Assembly: GCF_905220565.1 (NCBI RefSeq)
Contig: NC_059398.1
Location: 5,851,177-5,915,176, forward strand
From: Melitaea cinxia
Taxonomy: Eukaryota; Arthropoda; Insecta; Lepidoptera; Nymphalidae
DNA: 64,000 bases
Direction of reading: 5' to 3'
In this document: piece by piece, positions 43,979 through 55,533 of the stretch
Position numbering within the stretch: the first letter of the stretch is position 1
How the letters are laid out: each line of letters starts with the position of its first letter
Notes under the pieces: model-generated
What the model saw: the letters and a program-made list of their open reading frames with translations, nothing else
Database searches by the model: none
What the model was told of the DNA's origin: nothing
Position numbers and translations under genes: made by a program

Positions 43979-45393
43979 AACTTATCTTAAATTTCTATTA
44001 TAAAAAAAAAAATACAGATATCGACTTGGTTATTTTTCGCTGATCTTCAACTTAAATATTTTATGGGTATAGAAATAATAATTTAATCGATATTAAATAT
44101 TAACGGTTTTCTATGTGCGTTTTCAGCACGATGCGCAAAACGACCTCTAGTCTGTCGCCGAGTGTTCAATTTCCGTGCTGATAACCGATACTTGTACCTT
44201 GGCCCGTTAATATGGCTTTTAGAAATTATTTTTATTTATTATCTTCTGTTATTAGTCTAAGATCCGAAATAGATACGTTCTTCACCATTCTGCTTATTAT
44301 ATAAAAATTAAATGATTACCTTCTTTAGTATGTTAAAGATAAATAGCGAAGGGGTTGGCTGGAATATTCCTGGCCAGGCTATATTATATTTAGCAAAAGC
44401 CAATCAAACCAGACTTTTAGCAGGCAATATTAAAATACGTTCTCGAAGTTGTTCTTACGGTATGAAAACAGCAGAAAATTGGAAATTATCTGTAAACAAA
44501 ACTTTTTTTTCCAAGTTCGTGAAGTTTCGTTTGTTTGACAGTTTTCAAGATATGACAACATCTGTCAGGTTACTTATTAGCACACATAAATTTGAATCTT
44601 TGTGAATGCTGTATGTAACACAGTAGCGTATGAACATTACCTATAATTGTGTATCAAAATTTCTAACAGTATAGAATAACTTTAAATTGAAAATTATACT
44701 AAAATATAATAAGTTAAAGAATCACAATTTTAGGACAATTCTTGAATAGTACGTATAGTACGGAATATTGCACCTAATTGGTAACTAAGATTAAAAAAAT
44801 AAGCATTATACCTCAGGATACGTACAAACGCATTGTATTCGTTTGTAGTTATACATTTTAAAGCCACGTTTTAGCTGTTGATGGTAAACTAACATATAAC
44901 GATCCAATGGGTAAAAATATATGATAAACTTTTATTTTTCACCATTATTGTTCAGTTTATTTGTCAGATAAGATTATTTGTAATCTATGAATGTAAACAT
45001 TGTAATTTCTTACATAAATATTGCTATTTAACCTCCTACTGATTAAACAAGTACATTTTTTTTACGCACACTTGACTTGAAGAGTAAGCTGGTGAATGTT
45101 CACCTGATGGTAAGCGAATATAAAAGCATCGCAAGCGCGTTGTCGCAAATGTCTACCAAGTATGTAATTAGTACTCACTGTATCCGCATTTCATTTGCTT
45201 TATGTTTAAAAAAAAAGATAATTAAATTGAATAAAAGGCTGAACTTTCTAATAGTTAACGATCATTTACTTCAAAGTATTCGTATAGTTACATAATTATA
45301 ATAATTTAATCTACATTTTATTACTGAAACATAAAAATTATTTACTTAAACCCTGACATTACAACATTCTGATTTTTTATCTACATATATAAA
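43979..45393. other. Intergenic between acidic gene 4 and exon Q2
   Basis: 44125-44200 is related to 9685-9760. An open frame of 97 codons at 44312-44605 on the plus strand has no motif, no homologue in the window and no splice or promoter support; I leave it uncalled. Nothing else recognised. Confidence 0.4.
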
Positions 45394-45454
45394 CTATAAG
45401 TAGCCGAGTGTAGCGTAAGTTTTAACGAACGGAGTATCGCTCTCGCAGGGATTC
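45394..45454 (-). CDS. Terminal coding exon of an unidentified gene (Q2)
   Basis: Paralogue of 40815-40875: TTTTACAG acceptor, one base, then NPCESDTPFVKTYATLGYL and TAG. Of about 14 differing codons between the two exons, including different stop codons, only four change the residue. The 3' UTR (TTTTATGTTTC, AGTAATAAAATG, AATGATCGTTAA) also aligns. The upstream exon was not found. Together with acidic gene 4 it forms the second copy of a ~4.6-kb tandem duplication. Confidence 0.55.
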
Positions 45455-46610
45455 CTGTAAAAGAAAAACCGTATCAATTGCATGGAGCATACGTAAATAC
45501 TGATAAATACTACATTTTGCTTCTATCAAATTGAAATCATAATTGAAAAGTTAATTTAATATTATGTTTGTGATACACTTACTTATCAATGGTCTAAAAC
45601 CAGTTTAGACCAGAAATGTATCTAAAAAACATTTGGAGAAATTATTTTATTCATGACTCGCGCATATTAAATGTTTCTTTTAAACTACATATTTATATAT
45701 TCCTTTGGTTCTGTTTCATATAACTCCACATTTTTTATAATTTTGATATGTCTTTCCCGATTTGTTCTCATTTGATTTATAAAGATGTACATTAATAAAC
45801 GTATTAAAAGAGCCTCGAGGTTTGGTTACGAGGTTGGTTCTTCTTGGTTAGTTACGTATGCATAAAATATATAAATCTTGAATAAATAATACAAAAATAT
45901 ACTGTTTAAATAAAATCATACTGTATATTAAGGTAAAATATATTGTCAATAACAATTTTTAAATAAGAAGCATAAGCAAAATAATATATATTTTTTAATA
46001 TTTTAAACAAACTGGTACTAAAAGGATAAAAACAAAACAACAATTTTAAATAAAACATTTTATACTATTATTGCGTGGTATAAAATTACTTTATACGTAT
46101 TACTCTCTAAAATTATTATATATTTATGTTAAATACTCATACCATTATTTAAATTATGTTTTTTCATCCCTTAGGTATTAGAGTAGTAATAATAATATAA
46201 TGAAATTAAAAATAAAACCGATACAATAACGAAACATGTTAAAATAAATAGCTAATAATGTGATACTCAAAATAAGAAAACGCAATTGGGAAAAATAAAA
46301 CTATACAGGCTTGCCTAAGTTAAATTTATATGAACGTCCGCACGTTGTTGTTTTTTTTTGTTTTTTCTTTACAACGATTATTGTCAACTAGTAACTTGTA
46401 AGTCTTGGTATTTTCTTAAAATTGCAGATGTTTTGATTTTTCTCGACCTAAAAGTAACAAAGTGGCAAAAGAAACTTTTAAGATAAATTTTAAGTAACTG
46501 TTTAAGCTAAACTAACGGTTTTGTGTTAATATAGTGCATTTAACAAGCATTTCCAAAAAAAAAGATCTAAATATTAGAATTGAAATTACTTTAAGCTAAT
46601 TTATATATTA

Positions 46611-46616
46611 TTTTAT
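46611..46616 (-). terminator. Poly(A) signal of the RGS7-like gene
   Basis: AATAAA on the minus strand about 160 bases past the TAA at 46777. It supports that TAA as the real stop even though it overlaps a good GA|GTAAGTACGG splice donor. Confidence 0.5.
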
Positions 46617-46776
46617 TTGTCATGTGATTCACTAAACCAGTGACACTAAAATACATTATTACGAGCTTATATATATTCTAGAGTTAACCCTACCCGCGCT
46701 ATACAGTGCAAAAAATGTACCAACAGTTTGACGACTAACTACATTTCTACAAACAATGATTAGCGAAAAACCGTAC

Positions 46777-49700
46777 TTACTCGTCCTCCCAGGGACAAAT
46801 GTCGTTTCGCTGCTTACGCTCACTGACTCCACTTTTACTATCACGCATAACAATATCGGATTCAGAAACCGACGACAGTTCGTCTCTATGAGCAATTTTT
46901 TTTGTCGCGTCTGACTCGGACGCCGCTTTGGAATCTACGGAGAGTCTTTGCGGTGGCACCGAAGGCACTTTGTCTACGTTGTCATCGTCGACACCGATGT
47001 CCTCGCAGACAGCAAGCGGCGCCACGGGCGCTCGCCCTGCCGAAAGGGCACCAGTTGTCACCTCCGGACCTTCCGTCTTACTACACTCCGACACCGATAC
47101 AACACTCGACATAACACTTGCGGTCTCGCCTTCCTTCTCTTTCTTTTTTACTTCCTCTTCCTTTCTTTCTACAATTTCTTCCTTGCTGGTCGTCGGAGGA
47201 ATATCTCGCGTCTCTGACGGCTCTCGGGACGGCAGACGTACGGACGCAACATCATCCTCGGATGATTGCGTTATTTCCTTTTTCGAGTCCGTCTGTGAAT
47301 TTGCCTTTGGCTTTTCACAAGTCTTGTTCGATTCTGTATGCGAGTCAACGTTAGATTCCACCGATGCGGTAGCTGTCGGCACCTCGATAGATGACGTTCG
47401 TACATCCACGCTTAAAACATTAGTATTAGTATTGCCGGCCTCCTTAGCGTCTACAACCATCGCGCAACGTTCAGCGAATACTTGAGCAGGTTCAGTGGGC
47501 GTTACGTCTGCGGAGGCGAACACCGACGATGGCTCCTCGGAGTGAGCTATAGAGCGACGGTCGTCGGGCGAGGCTGTTCTGGTAGGTGACTCTGCCGATT
47601 CGTCGTCTGGTGCCGAACTGACGCTTATTGTGGGTGTCGGATGGTGCGGTAGTGGTGCCGCCACGACGGGTGGAGCGGGCGCCACGCGCGGCTGCCGCGG
47701 GGAGTGCGGGGGCGACGTGAGCGGCGCGAGGTGGCGCGGCTCCACGGCCGACAGGCGCCGCAGCGGCGGCGGCGCGCCCCGCAGCCCGCCGTCCAGCGTG
47801 CTCTGCTGCGGCAGCCGCCGCGTGCGCTCGCTCGCCACCACCGCCGCGCTGACGTCCGACGAGGAGCTGCCGGAATCAGCTGTCGAATCTTGTCTTCGTC
47901 TCGTCGTTCCGTATGACGTATCTCGTGTTGCACTCTCCCAAGGAAGCACGTCAGCGGTATCATCGTCGAGGGGATCCCTGAAATAATAAAACGTACATAA
48001 TTATACAGCATAAAGGTTTTTTTTTAAAGAAGCTATTTACACCGAACAAGGTACGGTTAAATATTGAAATTTGGAGCATGTAGACTAAAGAGTAACCTTA
48101 CCTAGATCTAAAATTTTATTAGCTTTACAAGTTATGGGCAATCTCAATCAGTTAAAATCATCAGAGGCTTAGTGAGTTAGGGCACAGCAGTAAATATCGT
48201 AATCAAAATTTTAAGCAGCCTGATTGGTGGAGCAATTCAACCTTACAGAAGATCGCAGCTAAATAATACTGTTCTTAAATAATTTGTTCTTGTTGTGAGT
48301 AAAGTGACCAGAGCTCCTGGGGAGAGCTCAGGGGTAAGGTTAAATGCTTGCGATGCTTTTGGTGTTCAAGGCATCTTTAGGATACGGTAACAACATCAGG
48401 TGGACCGTGCGATTGTTTGCTTACCTAGTCGTATTAAAAAAAAAACTCTTTCTGCACTATGTAAAGCCGTAATTTTCCGGATGAGAGGAGTGAACGTAAA
48501 TACTGCTAGATATGTCTACCTAAAGGGGATATCGCAGAGGTTGGACTGGCTGTGGCTGTGAGGCGGCGGGTCGGGTGCGCGAGGGGGCTGCACCGCGCAC
48601 ACGGCGAGCTCGTGGGCGGAGCCTGACAGCGAGCGGTCGGAGCCGCGGCGCCGAGAGAGCGCCGCGCTACCACTGCCACCGCTGCCGCTTGTAGAACCAG
48701 GCTTCTTTTTCACCTGCCCGCCGAAATTGAAAAATCTGTGGACAAGTTTTTTTAGACATTAAATAAGATTTTTTTTTTCAGTATTGCATAAATGTATTAA
48801 TTAAATTATTAAATTATTTCGCATATTAAATACGAACTTGGCTTTCTTCTGATGAACATTTCGTCCCTCAGTGAGTAGCCGTTGAAAATGGTCTGAACGG
48901 ATGAAACGCGGATAGCAGTCCTTTTTGAGCAGTAGTCCGTAGACGTGATCCGCTGCGTGGTCCAAAGCATACCGAGAACCACTGCGGATACCTTCCGCTA
49001 CCCGTTCCGCTGTTGCACCGTCGATGTTTATCTCGCAAGGTGCGCCTGGCTTTAGGAACTCCCTGAAAATTGATAAATATCGTTGCTAGACTGTAGAATT
49101 TATACGTGATGACAAATTTAGCACTAGTGTTGTAAGGACATAAATGTGACAGATATACAGTGCATCCCCTGTATTGAAATATCGGGAATTCAAAAATGTA
49201 GAACATGCTAAATATCCTGTTTTACGTATAAATTACAGATATACGTACCCAGTAAGCTGTACCTTTACTAAATTTAAGTAACATGGCAGATAGAAGTTAG
49301 ATATCGGTACTTTATAGATCGGTTGATCTAAGTCTATTTTGTCTACCTACTTTTTTAAATATACGGTATACCGGCTGACAAAAGCAAATATATATTTAAA
49401 TGAAATAGTAGATCGAGAGGTCTAGAGGAGGACAAAAATACTAAAACAAAATAATGTTAAGTTATTTTTTAACATCTTCAAAGTTCGATGATATTTGAAA
49501 GTTTTACTTACTCATAAATGTCATCGAGTTTTTTGGGAATTTGTTTAGTACTACTTCGTCGTAAATCCATTACAGCCAGCCAAAATCGAATATTCTCATG
49601 AGAATATTCTTTTCGAAGGAAACTAGTAAATTCTTGTAGTCCAGTTGGATCCGATACCAATTCTTCCATGGAAAGTGCCCATCTCTGCACGCGCTTTTCA

Positions 49701-52700
49701 CTTGGAACTTCCACACTGCCAAAAAGTATACCATACCATGTATATAAAACGATTACTTTTATTATTATTCTTTATTATCTATTGTAAGATGTAGTTTAAT
49801 TTACATAGGACTGTTGATCTGCCAGAAGAGTGTGTCGTCACTTATCCAAGGATTAGAAGGTTGTGGTGGTGTTAGCCAGGTATCGTATGCGGCGAAGGTT
49901 TCTGTGTACGCTACTAGGGCATCAAGTGCGATAGAAGTTTTTACTCTCGTACGATCTAAACTAGCTTTAAGAAGCTCGATCTGAAAAATGAAATCATTAG
50001 TTTTAGTAGATAAGACATATTTAAACATTGCTCCTAACTTAATAACTCAGAATCAGTTCCATAAATATTTATATGTAAACTATTACAAAAAGAGAAAGAA
50101 AAGGATTGCAGATAAAATACGATTTTGGATTATCAGCATAGATATTAAATCTTTATTTTTTTTTTTCATTTGGATGTTCTCGGACTGTATTGTAAACTAA
50201 TTATCATATAAGTAGAGCACATTTTAATTATCGAGTATTGTTGAGAAATTAAAATCTATTGAACATTTTTAAGTCAAACGAGATTACTTTTGGTCACTAT
50301 TTAACAACAAAACTAAACTAATATTATAAAGCTGAAGAGTTTGTTTGTATGATCGCGCTAATCTCAAAAACTACACGTTCAAATTGAGAAATTATTTTTG
50401 AATTGGATAGTCCATTTATCGAGGAAAGCTATAGGCTATACAATTTTTAATACGTTTTTCTTTTCAAATTAAGGCGTGTGAAATCGCAGGGCTATCGCTT
50501 CAGCCTTTACTATCCCACTTCTGGGCATAGTCCTCTTTCCCCATGTAGGAGAAGGATCAGCGCTTAATCCACACGCTGCTCCAATGCGGGTTGGCGGATA
50601 TATACCCTACTATGAGTAATCGATATCAGGTGTACATGATAACAACCGGGACCGACGGCTTAACGTGCTCTCCGAGGCTCGGTGGGGAGACCCACAGGGA
50701 CTGCACAAACACCCAGACCAGGGCAAACACCTGTATGGCCAATATAAATGTTTGTCATGTGCGGGGATCAAACCCGCAACCACCAGCGCAACAGGCACAA
50801 TCCATGACTGTAACCGTTGCGCCAACGCGGCGTCATCGCAGAAATCGCAAAATCGCAGGGCACAGCTAGTTAACTATATAAAATCAGTTTTATTTCTAAC
50901 CTCTCGTGTAAGTTGCTGCATCGAGCGCTTCTTGAGGCGCGGATGTCGAGCGCGCACCGGTACGGGGCAGGGTTCGAGCGCGCTCGGCACACCGGGCGGA
51001 GGGCGCGCCACTCGCCAGTAGGCGCGTTCTTGACTGTCGCTCACTATCTTGTCACCTTTCTTCCGATCTTTTGCCAGTCGAACCTAATTCAAAACATACT
51101 TATGATTTATTTCATACATTGTGTTCTTTAATGTTCACCAAAAATTAAATACAAACAACAAAAACAAAATAAAAAGATGTAGAAACTCGGTCTTATCAAT
51201 AGTAAAGCATTTTTTTCGAAAAAATTTAGGACACGACATAAATCAGTAATTAGCGTATTGAAAATTTAGTTTTTAAATAGGAAGCTTCTGAGAGCAATAT
51301 GTTTATTAAAATTCTAATGATATAAATGGAAAAGCGTGACATATATTTTCTCGTAAAAAGTTATTTGGTTTGTAATTACATTTAACCTTTATTTAATAGT
51401 GACTAACAGTAAATAAAGAAAGTTAGTCCACATCTGCAATGAATTATATGTACCTACCTAATAACTCTTTATTTTGAGTTTATGTTAGTTAATTATCAAT
51501 TATTTTGTTCGTTTTAGATACAGTTACAAAATATATCATTTAAAGTCAAATAAATCTCTAGCGAAAATCATTAAAACGATTGCGATGAATGTTAGTTAAT
51601 TCCTATTTATATAGGTTTGGAAAAAAAAGAAAAGGTCAACAATCCACGACAATCCGCTAGAATCGTATAATTATTCTGCTCTATAATATCACCTGCTCCT
51701 CCGCCTGCATAGTAATGAAGTCCCATTTGGCGGCAAGGTTCTTCTTCAAGTTAGCGAGCGCTTCTTGCTCATAGTCTTCAAGACCGTGGCGCTGTTTGTT
51801 TCGTAGTGTGCGCTTGACGAGGTAGATGGCGTACTCCACGTTGTCGGGCCCGAGCGTGGGCGCGCTCGAGCCGGCTCCCGCAACGCGTGGACCTTGCCAT
51901 GGCCAATAGTAAGGACTCTAAGAAATACACAAATTAAATATAAAAATGTAACATTGTAAAAATTCGCAACTTCTGTTTTTATTTAAACTAACCCAAACTG
52001 TTACATTTAACAAATAAGTGCAAGAGAACAATATCAAAGTGTTACTTACTCGTGATCTTTTAATACTTAAGAATTATTCTCAGTACATAGTTCTAAAAAA
52101 AAGACTGCACTCCAAATGGGAAATAGTGAAGTACATGCAGAACATATTACAAAAATACGAAACGATATAGGGGACTTAGACTATCTGTTCAGATGTGTTG
52201 AAAGTGTTTATGCCTGGCATTGTTATATTTCTAATTATACTCACTTGAAATCTATAAAGAGAAGAATCATCCTTTAACACAAGGTTTTTCGAATCGTTGA
52301 CAGGAAAGAAGTAACCATATTGACATAGTTGATTGGCTAAATGTATTGCTTCAACTGAAAAGGAATAAAATAGTTATTGATGAAATGATACAGTCCTACG
52401 ATTTTTGTAATATACATTTATTTCTAAGGGTATCACATCAGCCAAGAAGTGGAAGAACCAGATTAATTTTAGGATGGAACATCTAATAGTACTGAAAAAT
52501 ACTATGATGTTTAAAGAAAGGGTTTTACTTACCGTTACTAGTTTCATCTAGGTTAAATCGCTCCATAAGCCATTCAACAAGATCATATCCTGAAATAAAA
52601 ATAAGCGTATTTAATTTTTTTTAATGGCTTTTAGTTAGAATACAAGAGGGAAAAAATTTGGTACTTATTCTGTAACATCGCTTTCTACAACAAACTTTTT

Positions 52701-54212
52701 ATAACATAACATTTTTAATTTGTAACATTATTCAATACATACTAGTGTAAGTTTAGTCATTTAAAAAATATAAAAATTGGTGACATATACGTAGGTATAG
52801 TAACAATTTTTTGTGGCATCATAATATCAGTAGAATTGAATATCATATCAAAAATTGACCGCTCCAGCGGGGTTCGAACCCGCGTCTCCGACGTACCGTG
52901 TCGGCGCTCTAGCCAATTAAGCTATGGAACGATGCACCCGCTCGAGCGAAATTTTCGATATGATACTTTTTAATTTCGGTTTAAGCGAACCGTGGCGCCG
53001 TCTATAGTGAGCTCTTTACAGAAACCCGTAACTATTCAAAGTTTCATATTACAATGAAAATCTTTGACAGGAGACGACACCGTGCTATTTTTAATATCTA
53101 AGATTTTTATTATCGATTATATTAAGCGGGTGTATCGTTCCATAGCTTAATTGGCTAGAGCGCCGACACGGTACGTCGGAGACGCGGGTTCGAACCCCGC
53201 TGGAGCGGTCAATTTTTGATATGATATTCAAAAAAATGTTTAGAATTCCTAATGTGGGTAACACAAAAATAAAAATCTTAGATATCAGTAGAATTGTTTT
53301 ATACTCAGTCTGTTTATAACAATAAATTAAGAGAATATTATTATTATTGTATTTTAAAATAAAAAAGCCAATTCTTAAAAGCAGGATTATGAGTGAATAT
53401 TAATAAAATTTGTAAAAATTGTTTTAATTTTGAAAAGTTTACGCTAAATATTTAAATCAACTCTTATCTGATTCGTTGAACAAAGAAATATTGGTTTTGT
53501 AAATTGAACATGAAATGACGCGCGAATCACATCACACATCAAATAATTTACATTGTCTATACATTTCTTAATAATCAATGCAATCCAGAGTAAGAAATCA
53601 TGTGTGCGCGTCTCGGTGAATGTCCGACGCAGAATGTCGATGCGTTCACTATTGATTTTGCAATTAGACCCCGCAGACAGTATTGAGACTTCCACGCAAT
53701 GCCTAGACTAAGGCTTAAACAACATATTTATTTCATATCGATTTAATAAACATAATTCATTCAAAATTCAAATCAAGTAATTATAATTAAAATTAATTTA
53801 TTACAACATAACGTTTTGGCAATGTAGGTATAGTTTTAATTACTGAATTATTGAGTCATCTACGTTTTTTGTCCTCTTGTTGAATTGATCTGTGGGTAAA
53901 TTTTACGTAAATAACCTATACTTGCATAAACTACACATATATCTGTAGTCGTTTTACTGCTTTTGTCTCTCCTAGCTGTTAGGTGTCAATTGTTTAATTA
54001 TTTAATTTATTTTTGTTACTATATTAAGTAATATAATATATACTTTACAGTCAGTATTTATAACTTATTGATTTTAGATAAATAGGTAATAGTATAAAAA
54101 ATAAAAATGTCTTACCCATAAAAGCCGAAGGTATAACACTAAGAAACAATTTTTGACTCCGAACTGGTACGCCGGTTTCTGGATCCTGCATCTCTTTTAT
54201 CAAATTTTCCAT
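46777..54212 (-). CDS. RGS7: R7-family regulator of G-protein signalling (RGS7-like)
   Basis: Ten exons on the minus strand: 54212-54116, 52589-52533, 52354-52245, 51917-51693, 51083-50901, 49980-49805, 49715-49512, 49062-48838, 48735-48520 and 47977-46777. All phases agree, giving 897 residues from the ATG at 54212. Domains: DEP (about 1-90, PETGVPVRSQKLFLSVIPSA, GYDLVEWLM), DHEX helices (90-165, SPYYWPWQG, EYAIYLVKRTLRN), GGL (225-282, LVAYTETFAAYD, SNPWISDDTLFW) and RGS (290-425, ENIRFWLAVMDLRR, KKDCYPRFIRSDHF). R7 proteins bind G-beta-5 through GGL and speed GTP hydrolysis by Go-class alpha subunits at membranes of excitable cells. R7 members are usually near 430-680 residues; here a ~470-residue low-complexity Ser/Glu-rich tail follows RGS, mostly in one 1.2-kb exon. 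It begins and ends with PWE motifs (DVLPWES, DICPWEDE). The ATG may be internal, as in vertebrate R7 genes, so a 5' exon beyond 54212 is likely. A poly(A) signal lies near 46611. Confidence 0.9.
48184..48440 (+). mobile_element. Interspersed repeat family B in an RGS7 intron
   Basis: GGGCACAGCAGTAAATATCG, GTGACCAGAGCTCCTGGGG and GGACCGTGCGATTGTTTGC followed by TAGTCGTAT and an A run; diverged and internally deleted. Confidence 0.65.
50326..50878 (-). repeat. Interspersed repeat split by a SINE, in an RGS7 intron
   Basis: Starts TATTATAAAGCTGAAGAGTT and ends CGCAGGGCACAGCTAG|TT; its middle is interrupted by the SINE at about 50495-50847. The same family is present at 60573-60770 and 5178-5350. 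Confidence 0.6.
50495..50847 (-). mobile_element. tRNA-headed SINE with target-site duplication
   Basis: GGGCATAGTCCTCTTTCCCC through ATCGATATCAGGTGTACATG to the tRNA-like end (GGGGATCAAACCCGCAACC, GTAACCGTTGCGCCAACGCG). AAATCGCAGGGC occurs on both sides (about 50480 and 50849), consistent with a duplicated target. Confidence 0.75.
52859..52931 (-). tRNA. tRNA-like sequence, possible tRNA-Thr(GGT), left arm
   Basis: 73 bases fold as a cloverleaf: acceptor CGTTCCA/TGGAGCG, D arm GCTTAATTGGCTAGAGC, anticodon stem CCGAC/GTCGG with loop ACGGTAC, T arm GCGGGTTCGAACCCCGC. The loop would give anticodon GGT, but base 33 is C instead of the nearly universal U. That, and its place inside a fold-back insertion, favour a tRNA-derived repeat over a working gene. 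Confidence 0.4.
53136..53208 (+). tRNA. tRNA-like sequence, possible tRNA-Thr(GGT), right arm
   Basis: Identical base for base to the complement of 52859-52931. The same C33 oddity applies. Identity of the two arms shows a recent event or ongoing gene conversion. Confidence 0.4.
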
Positions 54213-54268
54213 CTAGAAAAAAATATTGCTCATCAAAAAAAGCTACGAAGCCTTTTTCTCATTTAACG

Positions 54269-54600
54269 ATGCGTTGGCGCAATGTTCACAGCACTGGCTT
54301 GTAGCTGTTGCGCTGGCGGTTGCGGGTTCGATCCTCGCACATGACAAACATTTGAATTGACCACACAGATGTTTGCCGTGGTCTGAGTATTTGTGCAGTC
54401 CTTGTGGGTCTCCCACCGTGCCTCGGAGAGCACGTTAAGCCGTCGGTCCCGGTTGTTATCATGTACACCTGATAGCGATTGTGACTCATAGTAGGGAATA
54501 TATCCGCTAACCACATTGGAGCAGCGTGGTGGATTAGGCATTCTCCTACATGGGGAAAGAGGCCCAGAAGTGGGATATTATAAGCTGAAGCGAAGCGAGG
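54269..54600 (+). mobile_element. tRNA-headed SINE, complete
   Basis: A tRNA-like head with A box GTTGGCGCAATG and B box GCGGGTTCGATCCTCGC (54319-54335) is followed by a body with GCCGTCGGTCCCGGTTGTTA, CACCTGATAGCGATTG and ATATCCGCTAACCACATTGG, ending CCCAGAAGTGGGATATTATA. It serves as the reference copy for 21716, 36762 and 50495. Confidence 0.75.
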
Positions 54601-55215
54601 TACTTAGAATATCGAAACCCACAATTGCATTTCACATCGAGTTTTGTTGCTATACAATATGCAGGGTTTGTTAGTTAGGAGTCGTCCATTTATGTCTCAA
54701 GGAGCGGGAGGGGCAATATTGAGATATCACGTGGTTTTATTTTCCGTTGAATACCTACGCGATTTCTAAATAAAAAAAATAACAAAAACAACTAACAATC
54801 CTGCATCCTGCAACTTTAAAATTTACATCTCGATAACTTAATTATAAGTAATTTTTTTTGTCAAATCTACCTATTTAAAGATAATAAACAAAAGTATTTT
54901 TTGTACAATGTATTTCGAAATTTCAAGAATATAATTTAAATGCTTTTATGGTTATGGGTTTTTGTGTACATGGGTTAGCCTTAAACCTCAATACTCACAT
55001 AGGGGGCTTAAAAAGTTTGCTATAAATATCACCCTTACCTAGGACACTGTGATATCTCCATGAATATGATGTTAAGGAATTGAGTAAAAATTATTAGTTA
55101 TATGTATATTCGTATTTTATACGTCAAACCACATTATCTAACAACTTGATATACTTCAAAAAGATTATATTCATAACTCGCTGTGTTGGTTCTTTTGGTT
55201 CCGTCATAATAATAA

Positions 55216-55533
55216 CTAGCTGTGCCCACGACTTCGTCCGCATGGAATTTAACTAAAAAGTTGTTGTTCAGTTCGCAGAGTTATAAAATAAATACATTTC
55301 TAATATAAAAGTAACCTTAGTTACTCTTTATTACATCAGCTATCTGCCAGTGAAAGTCCCGTCAAATCGGTCCAGCCGTTTCAAAGATTAGCCAGAACAA
55401 ACAGATAGATAGACAAAAATTGTAAAAATTGTTATTTTGGTATATGTTCCATCTATTCATCCATATGCATTTAGTAAAAAACGATTATTTTAATATTACA
55501 AACAGGCACTCCAATTTTATTTATTTGTATAGA
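55216..55533 (-). mobile_element. Helitron-like non-autonomous element
   Basis: Reverse copy of 38696-38994: its 3' end CTAG is at 55216-55219 and its 5' end TCTATACAAATAAATAAAAT at 55533. Confidence 0.75.

Larger units (their letters stand above)
52824..53296. repeat. Fold-back insertion carrying two inverted tRNA-like copies
   Basis: Arms 52838-52942 and 53126-53229 are inverted copies with one mismatch noted, about 183 bases apart. ATATCAGTAGAATTG occurs at 52824-52838 and 53282-53296, directly flanking the unit. A second, perfect 17-bp inverted repeat, ATATCTAAGATTTTTAT (53094-53110) and its complement (53269-53285), brackets the right arm. The unit lies in an RGS7 intron. Confidence 0.7.

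Noticed and set aside
44312..44605. 97-codon frame
   Set aside because: No motif, homologue, splice or promoter signal; could be chance or an unknown repeat.
46902..47986. Plus-strand frames of 70-185 codons over the RGS7 tail exon
   Set aside because: They lie opposite a coding exon of high GC; no splice sites, motifs or promoter support them.
52859..53208. Two functional tRNA-Thr genes
   Set aside because: C instead of U at position 33 and location in a fold-back insertion make working tRNAs doubtful; kept only as low-confidence tRNA-like features.
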